DNA of 64,000 nucleotides, from positions 441,071-505,070 of the forward strand of contig SDOX01000145.1 in assembly GCA_004565275.1 (NCBI GenBank), in the 5' to 3' direction. The notes under the pieces are model-generated. The model was not told the origin of the DNA. It made no database searches and saw only the letters and a list, made by a program, of their open reading frames with translations. The first letter of the stretch is position 1; each line of letters begins with the position of its first letter. Source of the stretch: Nannochloropsis salina CCMP1776 (taxonomy: Eukaryota; Sar; Eustigmatophyceae; Eustigmatales; Monodopsidaceae). Both the position numbers and the translations under genes were made by a program. Positions 11,757 to 22,923 of this stretch are shown piece by piece.

Positions 11757-14171
11757 TTACAAGGACATTGGGAACAGGACTGCATCTCTCTCTTCGTCAC
11801 CTTCTCCGCGGTGGTCACGGCCTGGTTCCAGTTCGGCCATCTCCTCCAAACGCCGGCCACCGTCTTCACCGCCATCCTCCTCTTCATCGTCCTTGTGACT
11901 CCTCCGCAGCCGCTGCCACCAGACGGGCTTCCCAATCTCGCCCTGCTTCGCTCGGCCCCAATTTGAGGACCTCTTCGAGACCGAGGGAAGACATCCCCGC
12001 AGTCCCACCACCGCCGCTGTCTCTTCGTCCTCCTCCTCGTCAGCTGTCACCTGCGACACCTCTCCCTCTTCCCCGTAAAAGTCCTTCCGGACTGCCTCCT
12101 CAAGCCATCCGTCCTCTTCGCGCGTCGCTCCTTTGTCCCTCCCTTCAGGGTGCTCCGTCACCGATGTAATGGCTTCAGGGAGCTCAGTCACCGATGTAAT
12201 GGCTGCCGAGCGGTCACAAGGGGCGGCAGAGGCCACGGCTGGACGGAATGGACCGCCCCCGACCTGACCCATGAAGTCGCCACGGTTGCCGCGGTCGCTG
12301 GAATGGTTGCAAACGTGACGTCTATCACACTCATCGTGACTGATATGCGAGGCCTGTCGCTCGGCGGGACTCCCTCTTTTAGTGCATGCTTCCCGGAAGT
12401 TGCCGTGGTGGAGACCCCTGCCCTTGCTATGACCACAGCTGCTGCTGCTGCAGCTGCTGCTTGTGATGGAGCTGACATGAGGAAATGCCATTTGATGGTA
12501 AGGACCGCCATTGCGACACGTCCTGCCTGCACCACACGTGTGCTGGAAGGCAGTGAGATGGTCGAGTTTACTCTTCGAGAAGGGGGGAGGGCTCGTCTGC
12601 CCGCTTCCTCCCCCGCTCCCCCCAGCTGGAGAGCAGCGGTGGGACTGGTTCACTTCGTTCCAGTGTGCACAGGTTCTGACAGTACCATCCAAGGGGATTT
12701 TTTGGCTCGCGCCTTCTGACAGGTAAGCCGCAGTGCCGCGAAGGTAGTCACAAGCAGGCCCATGGGGACAGAAATCCGCCCGGGGAGATAAGCTTTGCCG
12801 TCGCTGTTGCTGCTGAAGTTGGCGCTGCTGTAAATGCTGCCTGCACCGACGACGGTGCCACAAAAGGGCTTCGGCTGCGCTGACAAGGAGCCAGTCCAGC
12901 GTGATTCCCCCCGTCACGAATTGCGAGAGCGGTGTGCCGTACAAGTCTTTCTGGAGACCGATCACAAAGACCGATCCACTCCTACCCGCTATCACGTCCA
13001 AAGTCTCCGAAAGCTCGGGTCGTGCACTTAGAACCACTAGCACCGTGGGTTGAGAGCTATCCTGTGGACCGGCAGCGGGCGCGCCGGAAGCGTGGCGGAG
13101 CAAATCCAGGCTCATGGAGACATCCAGTCCGCTTTCGATCAAAAGGGTGGTCTTTTCACCGCCCTGCATGTTCTCTCCGCCCCCGTACAGCGATGCCATA
13201 CTGCTGCTGCTTCCACTATTATTGCTGTAGAGGCTACTCGTGCTGCTTTGGCGGACTGGTTCCCACGTGTGCGGGTCAACGGCGGCGCCTGCCACTGCTT
13301 TCACAGCATGCATGCGGATACGAGCTGCGATTGGGGGTGCCGCCAAGAGACGTCCCAATGCGGTAGGCTGGCCCAGTGCTGTGCTGCAGTCATGGAAGAT
13401 GCTGTAGTGTGGGATAAAGCGGGTGAGGCGTGACTGAGAAGGGCAAGGTAGGGGAGGGGGGAGATGAATCTGGAAGGCTGCATGGGTCCAGGTAATGCCA
13501 TCGCAAACCAAGGGGTATGAAATCCAGGTTGAGCATCTCACAATACAAGTATGTACAAATATATCACGTCTTATACTTCTGGATATAGAGCGCTTATCAT
13601 CAAGTAGCTGAAAGAGCGCTTGCCGAACAGGGTCCGCCGGGGGGGGGGGGGTACATACGTTGACGGACATAACTACACGAAATTCACCAATAACATTCCA
13701 GCCTCTGCTCCCGCTTAAAATGTCAATAAAAAACATATAAGGACACGACCATGCATTTATTTGGGATATGATACGGAAATATCTTTCACAAAGGGACCCC
13801 ACCGATTTTTTGGGAGGCCGGGGGCTGTCCGAATGTCAGATTCTTATGTGCCCGTCCACCAAAACGCACCTTTTGCTAAAAGTGACGCGAAACTCGCTTT
13901 CCAAGGAAGCCATCAGCCCCTGGACGACAACAGGTAGTTCGTCTTGGGTTAATCCTGGAAAATAAGCGTCGAGCGCTTTGTGCAAGTGTGGACCATCCAT
14001 TACCAACACAGCGCGTCTAGACACCCCGCCGGAGGAGGGTGCAGCGGCTTTCGAGGAAGCAGGACTTAGCGCAACAACAGGCTTGAAACCAGGAATCTGG
14101 TTTGAGCATCCCGCAACATGACTGTGTGATGTTGCAACTAGCGTGGGAGCCGTGTCCAACATGTCCACCAT
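11757..14171 (-). CDS. Putative NYN-domain (PIN-like RNase) protein
   Basis: Proposed exons 14171-13870 and 13401-11757, joined at AAAG/GTGCGT and CTACAG/C with matching phase 2. Exon 1 carries AVLVMDGPHLHKAL, like the NYN start (hydrophobic strand then D-G-x-N/H-L). Exon 2 continues with a Lys-Thr-Thr-LLIESGLDVSMSLDLL segment and LVVLSARPELSETLDVI, resembling later NYN strands and acidic positions. If correct, it is a metal-dependent ribonuclease. The remaining ~300 residues are Cys/His/Ser-rich, then acidic, with no recognised domain. Canonical NYN aspartates are not all obvious, so activity is uncertain. Upstream open sequence in the same frame lacks an ATG; an extra 5' exon cannot be excluded. 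Confidence 0.45.
12143..12202 (-). repeat. Two-copy 30-bp in-frame tandem repeat
   Basis: Copies at 12143-12172 and 12173-12202 differ at few positions. They encode a ten-residue repeat around EAITSVTE within the C-terminal disordered part of the NYN-like protein. Confidence 0.8.
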
Positions 14172-15394
14172 TGCTGTTATAGGGTTCGTGAAGGGGAGTG
14201 AGAAGGTGAAGTGCGCCTGCGGACGAGGAGGCGGGTGGGGGGAGGAAGGCTGCTTGAATCTTGGTCGAAGCCGTCCCCTCGCATCCAAGACAAGCCTCGC
14301 GAGCCACAGCCATCATATTGTTCATAAACACGACAATTTCAGTCGATGAAATAGTGTAATGACAAGGTAGTGGTATTTAAAAATTACCCCCGTCCTCCCG
14401 CGGGGGCTTCCGGAATGAGCGCGTGACTCCCGGTGGACAGCACGAGACAGCAGGTCGGAAACCGATATATCCACAGCCCTACTTGCGAGTACACCGTTTC
14501 TACGTCAACATGCTGCACTTGCTTCTTCAACAACATGGAAAGACTTGTTTGACGAGATATTTTGGGTTACTAAAGGTTGTGAATGTTTGCTGGCTCTCCG
14601 TGTGTGTGGGTGTGCAAACTTCTGCCCCCGTGATTCGAAGGCCACGTGCTTTTTAGCGTTTCAGTCGTGGCAAAAGCAATCTCCGACGACTTCGGGATCG
14701 GTCAGACGCCGATGACCGGACAAGAGATATTTCATGTTTATGGCCCGGTGTGAGACAAAAATGTCTGAAGAGCCAAAGCATTGGACATAAGACACTAAGA
14801 AGAAACAGGCATTGGGACGCTAGTATCCATTCAGTTTTTCATTCAACCTGACCCGGCCAGGGATCTTTCTTAACGAGTGGCTGCTACTACTGACGTGCTC
14901 CTAACGCGACATCTTCAGCGCACTTTTCATGTCGGGACGTAAATTGGGGCATTATACCTGGAAGTAGTGAGTTCATGTGTCTTTAGTAAAGTACACCATT
15001 GCCGCGGGTCTTCCGACAAGGTAGTAGTGAAGGCATGGACAAATGGAGTCGGACGCGTTGGGCGAGGAACAAGATATGCAAGCTCCGGTTATTCACTGAA
15101 CACATCAGAGACAGAAAATGTGCGATTCTGGTTAAAGATATTTTCATTTACACCAAGGTAGTTTAATCCGAACGATAGCAACAAATTTGTAAGGGGTGAA
15201 AAAAACCGACCTTCCTCTCAAAAAACTTGGCATGCAGCCGCTCGTTTGCTTTGCCCTCCTCGCGCTTTCTCATCACGTTACTGATTGACCGCGTCTGACT
15301 TGTTGATGCTACTTTATTCTTCAATGTAATATGATCCTCCCAGTCGTCTTCAAAGTCTACCACATCCGAGCCCTCCTGCTTCCTTGTTTTTGTG
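14172..15394. other. Intergenic region, no gene seen
   Basis: Lies upstream of the NYN-like gene and downstream of the G3P dehydrogenase gene, both on the minus strand. Only short frames are present and none shows a family motif. It should hold the NYN-like gene's promoter and the 3' UTR of the dehydrogenase. Confidence 0.5.
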
Positions 15395-16974
15395 TCATAG
15401 ATTCCACATTTCCACCCTGACAGGCATGGCCATCAGATCCCGCAACCCCTCCGCGGGTGTCCTTTTCCCCTCCAATATTTCCTTGACCCCATATATAATC
15501 GGAAACTCCAGTTCTCGGCGATACGCCCGGTTTGTCTTTTCAATCAGTTGCACTAACGAGAACGCCGTTGCGTGCCCTTCCGCCACTTCGGTGGACGACC
15601 CTAGTATATTTTCGAGTCGTTCTCCTTTCCCCAAGCGCACGCCAAGGTTTCGGTTACGACTCAGCGGCCCAAAACACGTCCCGAAGGTGTCGCCTACGCC
15701 GCTCAAGCCAGTCAAGGTTGATGGCCGCGCCCCTAGGCTCAAAGCCAGCCTTTGCATCTCGTTGCATCCCCTGGTCACTAGGGCGGCCATGGCATTCGTC
15801 CCAAGCCCGAGCCCTTCACACATGCCGGCCGCAATGGCAATAACATTCTTGACCGCACCACCAACCTCCACCCCCACTACGTCTGTCGAGGTAAACACCC
15901 GGAAGTAGTTGCAGCCCATGATGTCGCAGATCTCATTCGCAAGAGCCTCCGACTCACTGGCCGCCACAACGGCCGTAACCAGACCAAGGGCGATTTCCCG
16001 GGCAAAGGAGGGCCCCGACAGGTACGCGGTCTCGCGATTCGGACCCAGCGTCTCCAAGAGGATGTCCTGCATCATGCAGAGGGTCCCCGTCTCGATGCCC
16101 TGAGGGAGGGGGGATTGGAAAGGTGAATTCGCGTGCACGCCTTCGAGATGGACGCATGTTGGCTCCTAAAGAGAAAAGAGAGAATACGACAGCCCGCACG
16201 TCCCGTAAACACGGAGTAAAACCGTGCTTTATGCACTTCGACACGCTACAAAAATGATGACAATCCACCAACAGAAGCTTCCGAAAGATGCGCACCTTCG
16301 ACGTGGAAATAATGGGCGTATTCTTCGGTACATGTGGGGCTATGTCCTCAAGAAATTTCCGAGAGTACTGGACGGGGACGGCGTGGATGATGAAGGATGC
16401 GTCTCTCAACGCCTCCTCAGGGTGCACGGTGGCGCGAATGCTGGGTGCCAAAGCGATATCAGAGAGATAGGTAGGGTGACGATGATGTAGATTAATGTGC
16501 TCGGCAACTTCTTCTTTTCGCACCAGTATCGTGACCGGAATGCTTTTTTTGCCCAGCACGGAGGCCAAAGCAAGCCCAAAGGACCCCCCACCCAGCACCG
16601 CAAAACGAACAGGATAGGGCAATGGCCGCATGGAGCGACTTCTTCTTGCAGAGAGCTGCATTATTGTCTGTATTCATCCAAAACAGGTGGGACGGGTAAA
16701 ATATGAATACGGATGTGAAGAAATGGGTCAAGGGAGGAGATAGAACGATGTACTCCTGCAGAGAGCAGTCTGGGTTCCCTTGCGATCCGTCCAATAATAC
16801 CAATGCTATGGCCCTTACCTGCTCTCGTCTTGCTTGTGGGGCTTTTGCGAGCCTATTACCCAAGCTTTTCGTACTTGCTCCCGGAACAAATGCGGCATGC
16901 GGGGGAGTCCCGGAAGCAACGCCATGAAGACAGCAACATCCGAGGAGGGCGACCACCGCCGACAATTTGACCAT
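15395..16974 (-). CDS. GPDH: NAD+-dependent glycerol-3-phosphate dehydrogenase, probably plastid-targeted
   Basis: Exons 16974-16819, 16655-16296 and 16099-15395, all phase-0 GT-AG joins, about 406 residues. The enzyme interconverts dihydroxyacetone phosphate and sn-glycerol-3-phosphate, the backbone of glycerolipids. Visible motifs: the Rossmann loop VLGGGSFGLALA; STSKGIE formed exactly at the exon 2/3 junction; LSGPSFAREIALG; GAVKNVIAIAAG with the catalytic-type Lys; and GLSGVGDTFGTC. Exon 1 encodes a hydrophobic signal peptide followed by HAAFVPG, like the ASAF motif of bipartite plastid presequences. The architecture is the bacterial GpsA type. Low-scoring upstream in-frame ATGs exist, but 16974 starts exactly at the signal peptide. 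Divergent from BUD13. Confidence 0.93.
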
Positions 16975-17581
16975 AAATATCTGCAATTTGAAGGGGGCAT
17001 TTGAATGTCTTCTGTGAAAGGTTGGACTCATGGCTATGCTGATCCAGAAGTCAAGTCTCCGCCCCCGTGTGTGAAGTTTAATGGGGCTAGGAAGGGGGTA
17101 CGCAAGCGCTGAGCTCCCTTGGCCCCTGCAAGGTGTGTGGCAGCAGTGAGAGGGGAACGGGCGAGACACTTTTATGTGAGCGATCAAGGCGAATGGGATG
17201 CCCCGTTGGCCCTTGCATGCCCATATGTTTGTGCATACTGACAAAGTGTGTAGCTAAGACCATGGCGCTGCCAGTCCGGTGAATGATGGTAGTGGGGCCG
17301 CTATCGAGCTCAGGATATCAGAATCTCACAGCGTGGGCGAGGAGGCGATGCCACAGGCCCACAAGAGGGAAAGAATGCAGCGGAGCAAATCATTTGTGTC
17401 CTTCAAAGTTAATACATGGACTGATGCATGCTGCACTATTAATTGATTATGTACATCACCTCATAGTTGTCTCAATTGCGGTGCCATTTCCTCCGACGCT
17501 CGACCAGTGGCAAGAAGGACGGGTGTGCAAAGCTTCGATATACGAGTAACCCATAAAGTAGGTGATTTGGGATTTACAGGC
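16975..17581. promoter_or_regulatory. Divergent intergenic region (GPDH / BUD13)
   Basis: 607 bp between two divergent start codons, so it likely contains both promoters. I could not pin down a core promoter element. Confidence 0.4.
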
Positions 17582-19231
17582 ATGTCAGCACCCGGTATCA
17601 AGTCGAAAGCCGACATTTTAAAACGCTACCTCTCCTCCTCTACGAGCGACGCTAACGGTAAGGCGTTGGAAAGGGAGAGGGGGAGAGCTAAGCGTTCCGG
17701 GACGTGCTCTCAGCACTTCAACGATAAGACGTCAACATCTTCCCAACTTGGTTTCACATGCTAACGACACTCTCGACAGAGGTGATGAAGACGAAGAGAA
17801 AACGAAAAAAGAAGGCCGCTGTCCTGACGGGAGGAGTGCGGGTGGTGGATGCTGACGAATGGGGGGAGGCGGGGCAGAGGGACGGGAGCAACGACGAAGG
17901 TAGGTTGTGTGAAGCATCCAGAGGAAGTGGGAGTCAGGCCTTCGTGGCAAGGAAAACAAAGATGAGTCGGTGTCATGTGTGAGCTTAAGGTACGGCAGTC
18001 CATGCAGCCTCTGCGTGTCCTCACCCTTCTCCTCGCCTACTCCCCTTGACTCCCTCCGGTAGGAGACGGACCGTTGATTGTGGACGACAAGGGCGATCAG
18101 GTCACGGCCGCTGGCATGGGCAGAAGGGGTTCTCGTGCGACACAGGCGGGCGCACAGGACCTGTCCCCACTCCGTCGCCCTCGCTCCGCCGGCCCCCAAA
18201 GCGACGTCTCCCCTCCCCGCAGGACGCGCTCCGAGCGCCTGCCTGGCACCGATGCCTCGTCCCCCCGGCGACCTCGCCGCCGCAGTCCTTCTGTTTCCCC
18301 TCCCGATCCTCCTTGTCATTCGGACACCACTTCTGGAGAGCCCTCCCGTCCTCACCAACCTCGGCCCAGCCCTTCCCCTTCCAGAGATCCAGGGCCCAAG
18401 GGCGGGGACATTTCCCCCCCCCGCCGCAGGCGCCGGCATGACAGTCCCTCTCCTCCGCGCCGCAGACGCCGGCACGAAACTCCCTCCCCTTCCCCCACCA
18501 GGGACGATGACCCTCCCAAGCGTGGCGGCCAGGGCACTCGGGACGACCGTGGAGCGGTGGCAGTCGCCGTGGGCTCGGAGTCGGGGAAGACCGCATCGGC
18601 GAGGCCCAAGGAGGACGGGCTCAAGACAGGGGCCGAATTTCGGGCCGAGCTGGAGGCGCAGAAGGATGCCAAGGCGCACGCCTGGGCGGAGGGTGCCAAA
18701 GACGCAGGTGTGACCGGCCAACACGCCGAGACGGTGGTCCGTGATCGTCGGGGGCGGAAGTTGGAGATGCTCAGCGAATTTTTGAACCAGGAGGCGTACA
18801 AGGAGGGGAAGGCGGCCAAGGAGGCGAAGGAGGAGTACGAGTGGGGGCGAGGGAAGGTGCAGAAGGAAAAAGACGAGGATCATCGGCGGGAGCTGGAAGA
18901 CATCAAGAATGCGCCGTTCGCCCGCTATGAAAGCGACCTTAAACTTGAGCGGGCACGCAAAGAAGAGATTCGGGCGGACGATCCCATGGCGGCGTACATG
19001 CTTCAGAAGCAACGTGACGCCCTTGCGCAAGAGGCGATAAGAAGTGGAAAAGTTCTTAAGCCGGAATATAAAGGGCCGCCGCCCAAGCCGAATCGGTTCA
19101 ATATCCGTCCTGGGTATCGATGGGACGGCATCGATCGTGGGAATGGGTTTGAAGCGAGGTGGTTTAAGCGGCAGAGCGAGCTCGTGACCAGACACGAGAG
19201 GGACCGTGCATGGGGCATGTCGGATTTGTAA
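17582..19231 (+). CDS. BUD13: BUD13/CWC26 pre-mRNA splicing factor (RES complex)
   Basis: Exons 17582-17657, 17780-17899 and 18063-19231 join in phase to give 454 residues. The N-terminus (SKADILKRYLSS, then a Lys-rich run and GVRVVDADEW) and the C-terminus (YKGPPPKPNRFNIRPGYRWD, then IDRGNGFEARWF) are diagnostic of BUD13. This core subunit of the retention-and-splicing complex binds SNU17 and acts in the activated spliceosome in the nucleus. The middle (about 75-210) is an Arg/Ser/Pro-rich tract with SPPRRRRRH-type repeats, as in animal BUD13. The conserved ~150-residue C-terminal block, rich in Lys/Glu/Arg helices, is complete. Confidence 0.96.
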
Positions 19232-20014
19232 AAAGGACAGCGACACGAAAAAATTAACGTAGACGTCAGACTGTCATCGTGCGTCATTTTCCGCGCGATA
19301 CCGTATTTCTTTTCAACGATCTTTTAGCTGTTTCAGTCACTATGTCCTCGCCCATCAGGTCGCAGCCCTTGCTCTCACGTCCTTGTGGACATTTCTCGAA
19401 TTTTGGTGCAACAGATAGACTTACATACCCATATTATTCGATCCCATGCCGGCGTGGAAACAATTTTGAGAATCTTCCCGACCCTATCTTGCAATGGTTC
19501 AACTGTTACTCAATGTGGTGCTTCCTTGCGACGATGACGACGACATGAATCCGCTTCAAAGTCCTCCAAGCACCCGTGATAGAGTGACCGGACACAATTT
19601 GGCTTTCAATGTTTGATTCTTGAGCTTGTAAGGTGGTATCATTCCCATTTTACGCGTATTATTTCGTCCAGTTTCCCGCTCCCAGGGTCGACCTCAGGCT
19701 CGTCGCCAGAAAGAAAAAAGGCGCAAAAAAACACACTGAAGGACAAAAATGAAGTCTCAACAAAGTGATGGGACCATTCTATGAATCTCACAATCGATGA
19801 GAAGAACGTGTGCGGTTCGTCAAAATTTGTTACTGAGGCATACATCCGGACAAGAGAAGTGCGTCTGGCTTGGGCCATGCCTAGCTAGATTTCTTTCTCC
19901 CTCGTCCCCTGGCTAAATCAGACCAAGACGACTGGTCATTTTCACAGCTCACGATCTTTAATTATAGCAACAGTGCTCTCTCCGTTGGTAGCACTGGTGG
20001 ATTTGGAATCTCCC
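19232..20014. other. Intergenic region between BUD13 and MZT1
   Basis: Both flanking genes are on the plus strand. The stretch is relatively AT-rich, with short frames only and no recognised product. It probably holds the BUD13 3' UTR and the MZT1 promoter. Confidence 0.5.
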
Positions 20015-20632
20015 ATGAACGGGGCAAATTTCATGAAGCGGGATAAGGAATGGCACGAAGCCTTAGAGGGTAAGTTTATGGGGGCACGTGCTTTAATCAC
20101 CTATTTCCATTACAATGGGGTTATTAGTCCGAGAAGCTCCTTTCTTTCTTGGCAGAGCCAATATATGCAGTTTAGAAGGCGAGTATAGCTCTTGTCATGC
20201 GCCGCTTCGTAAGGGAAAGCTTAGCTTAATAATCACTGGCGTGACTCCAGCATCCGAACTCAAACGAGTGTCCAACAAGGATAATACTCCAGAGTTGTCT
20301 CATACGCCCATTTTCCCGAAAGCCATGCACGAAATATCCAAGATTCTCAACACAGGTCTGGATCGTGAGACGCTCGCTATCCTGGTCAATTTGTGTGAGG
20401 CAGGCGTCAATCCTGAGGCCTTGGCCCTCGGTAGGTAATTGAGAAGTGGAGGGTTTCGCAGATTGCCGGATTTTTTCTTTCTCGCAATGAATGCCTCCAA
20501 ATAAGTGATTGAGTCCAAGGATCTCTGGTTCCCCGTACAGTGGTGCAGGAGCTCCGGGGAGAGGCCGCTCGAAAGAGACAGCAGCTAGGGCAGGGCAATG
20601 GAAGGAGTTGGTCAAGGCCACAAAATCAGTAA
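20015..20632 (+). CDS. MZT1: MOZART1 (gamma-tubulin complex component)
   Basis: Tiny gene missed by simple ORF calling. Exons 20015-20069, 20323-20430 and 20541-20632 join in phase to give 84 residues, close to the family's usual ~80. Exon 2 carries the signature [20 protein letters not shown] followed by [12 protein letters not shown]; exon 3 supplies VVQELR, as in human MZT1. The first join gives EALEAMHEISK, matching the family's N-terminal helix. MZT1 binds N-terminal regions of gamma-tubulin complex proteins and helps place and activate microtubule nucleation at spindle poles. It lies about 4.7 kb from NDC80 and 6 kb from kinesin-12. Confidence 0.95.
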
Positions 20633-20924
20633 TTCAAGAAAAAGAGCTATGGATGGGAGAGAATGGCGCCGAGACGGTGGCACTGTTGATGAAACGTGCT
20701 TATGCTGTGTACAAAAAGAAAGTGTTACCTTGAGTCGCCGGATCACAAGAGTTTCTTCATAATTGCCAACAATAGAGATAGAAAATAAAATGAAATTTAT
20801 TAGAGAAGCCATCTCCGGAAATAAGCAGGTCGTTAGCTGCAGGCATTTAAAACACTGAGTGTGCTTTGTCAGCTTACAAACAAGGGAAGGAGCCTCGCCA
20901 GATCCGACTCTCCATGTTTCCATG

Positions 20925-22034
20925 CTATTCCCGCTGCTTTTCTTCGTACAAGTGCTTCACAAGCCTGTCGCCCACCTTAGCAGGCTTCCCCGAGGCCACA
21001 AGGACTCTCTCATTGTGGACACCGAGCAGCCGCAGCATCTCCGCCACACCCGCCTCGCCTTCCTGCCTTCCTTCTTGGCCCCACTCCTCTACCAGACTTA
21101 AGGCCGCTTCAAGGGTGGAAATCCCGTCGGCCCGCGTGCGGGTTCGTAGCCTGAACATTGTCGGTTTCTCCGTCACCTCAACACGCACCCTCACCACCTT
21201 CTCGCTTACCCTCCGGTTCAGCGCCCGTGCCTGTCGCCAAGTACCGTCAAGGAGAATGACGTGCAGGCGACCTGTGGTGCCGCTCTCCTCCCGGCGTTGC
21301 TTTAGCTCGGATATAGATAAGGAGCCTGCGCACGGCATCAAGACAACCACCGAGTAAGGCTCTCGCACTGCGGCGGCCTCCAAGGCGCTGAGCTTTTGCT
21401 CGTCGTCTTCTTTCCCTTCGACCAGGAGTCGAGAGCCTGGGTGTGCCAGGGCAAGAAGGTGGCCGCTGTTACTGATTCTTAGGAACTCCTTGTAATGAAG
21501 GAGGACGGAGAAATCCATCGGCAGAGAGACGGGCACAAGTCCGTCACAGAGACAGTGCCGCTCTAGTAACCAGCAGCTTTTACATCTGTGCCGACTGAAA
21601 GTCTCCTCTTTGGTTTGTATGACAATTTTAGTCATATGCTGGAGGCGGATGTCTTTGGGATAAGAGAGAATGTGAGGGCCCAGCAGTCTTTTCGCGTGTC
21701 GCGGATGAGGGACTCCAGCCGTGTCCCCCCGGCGACGGCGTCTTCGGCTTTGCCTGCTGTTGCGACCGTAAATAGGAAGAACGAGACTTTGTTCTTGCGA
21801 AATTTGATCTTCATCTTCAATGTCAGACAACTCCAATTCTTCTTCCTCCCCCGGCCCGCGTGACCTATCAGCTCCTTGTTGCTTCGTTCGTGACTGTGCT
21901 GACGGCGTTCCCTGCTGCTGCGCCAAAAACAAGTAGACCATTACCAAAGCTCCACTTGCCACAAGTGAAATGCCGGCTCCGATGGTCAACCACAGGCGCG
22001 TGGAGGCAACGTACCCCTTTGTGCCTAACGGCAT
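20925..22034 (-). CDS. DTW-domain protein, probable tRNA-uridine aminocarboxypropyltransferase
   Basis: Single exon, 369 residues. The Cys cluster RCKSCWLLERHCLCDGL and the motif LLDGTWRQARAL define the DTW family (TapT/YfiP, DTWD1/2). These enzymes transfer the 3-amino-3-carboxypropyl group of S-adenosylmethionine to a tRNA uridine (acp3U). Residues ~12-38 form one strong hydrophobic segment, followed by an acidic and then Arg-rich stretch before the catalytic domain. This suggests a membrane anchor or targeting signal, unusual for a soluble tRNA enzyme. Convergent with MZT1, leaving under 300 bp between stop codons. Confidence 0.85.
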   Translation of the reverse strand: MPLGTKGYVASTRLWLTIGAGISLVASGALVMVYLFLAQQQGTPSAQSRTKQQGADRSRGPGEEEELELSDIEDEDQISQEQSLVLPIYGRNSRQSRRRRRRGDTAGVPHPRHAKRLLGPHILSYPKDIRLQHMTKIVIQTKEETFSRHRCKSCWLLERHCLCDGLVPVSLPMDFSVLLHYKEFLRISNSGHLLALAHPGSRLLVEGKEDDEQKLSALEAAAVREPYSVVVLMPCAGSLSISELKQRREESGTTGRLHVILLDGTWRQARALNRRVSEKVVRVRVEVTEKPTMFRLRTRTRADGISTLEAALSLVEEWGQEGRQEGEAGVAEMLRLLGVHNERVLVASGKPAKVGDRLVKHLYEEKQRE

Positions 22035-22923
22035 CGTGGCTGCAAGTGGTACGCGTCAGCCAAGATGTAGAAAAAATGGAAGCAGGCATCAGAGTGGTAT
22101 TGTCAATTGAATCGAATACTTCTACTTGGTTCTCTTTGCCACGCCAACCTACAATCCATCGTTGGTCATCGGGTGTGGGTTGACTTGCCACTTTGCAGCA
22201 CTCGTACACTTTTAGCGTGTACGGGAGCGGCCATTTGCTGACGCTGGGAGCAGGAGGTTAAACTACTACGCGTTATCTGTGTTTTCAGCACAAAGAAAAG
22301 GCAAACAATGGGGAGCCGTTTACGCACTGTCGCGTGCTTGTAAAAATTACAAGTGAGTCAAATTTGATGATGTAGATATCATCCCGACGGAGCGTTTCTT
22401 TCGTACTGAGCACAACTGAAGAGGCTCGTGGGGGCGACTTCCGTCATGAAAATAACCCCCAATCTGAAACAAATCTGTTTCGCAAACATTATTTTTTTAG
22501 TTCGTCTGCTTCCATTAAATGAGTTCCTCCTTGATATCTTTTGCATGTCTTGTTGCTGAAAGCTTTCAGAGTGCGTTCCTCCTCAGATCTTTTCCTCTTC
22601 CCCACGCCCTACATGTGTAGGTGAATTGAATTCACGGTTCTATGTGGTAGCAACAGCTGGTTTCTACGAAACCACGCGAAGGACAAGCGGCACTTTGGAA
22701 CCCGAAAATGTAGGCCCTTATTGGTCTCTCGGATCCTCTTAAGCACTCGTCTCTCCGAACCCCTGCCTTGAGAGCATCCCTGCTTTCTCAACTTTAATCA
22801 TGCCACAGGCGGATATACACAGTGAGAATTCAATCACACACGAATGCCCTCCAAAGTCAACGCTCGCACACATACATACATACAACCACACCCCTATTAC
22901 ATCCTTCTGGGTCAGCCTACAGT
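22035..22923. other. Intergenic region, no gene seen
   Basis: Lies between the start of the DTW gene and the end of NDC80, both on the minus strand. It has short AT-rich segments and a few CATA repeats near 22.87 kb, and no recognisable frame. Confidence 0.5.

Noticed and set aside
20509-20733. 74-codon frame overlapping MZT1 exon 3
   Set aside because: The VVQELR frame matches MZT1 and joins in phase; this frame has only helical-looking composition.
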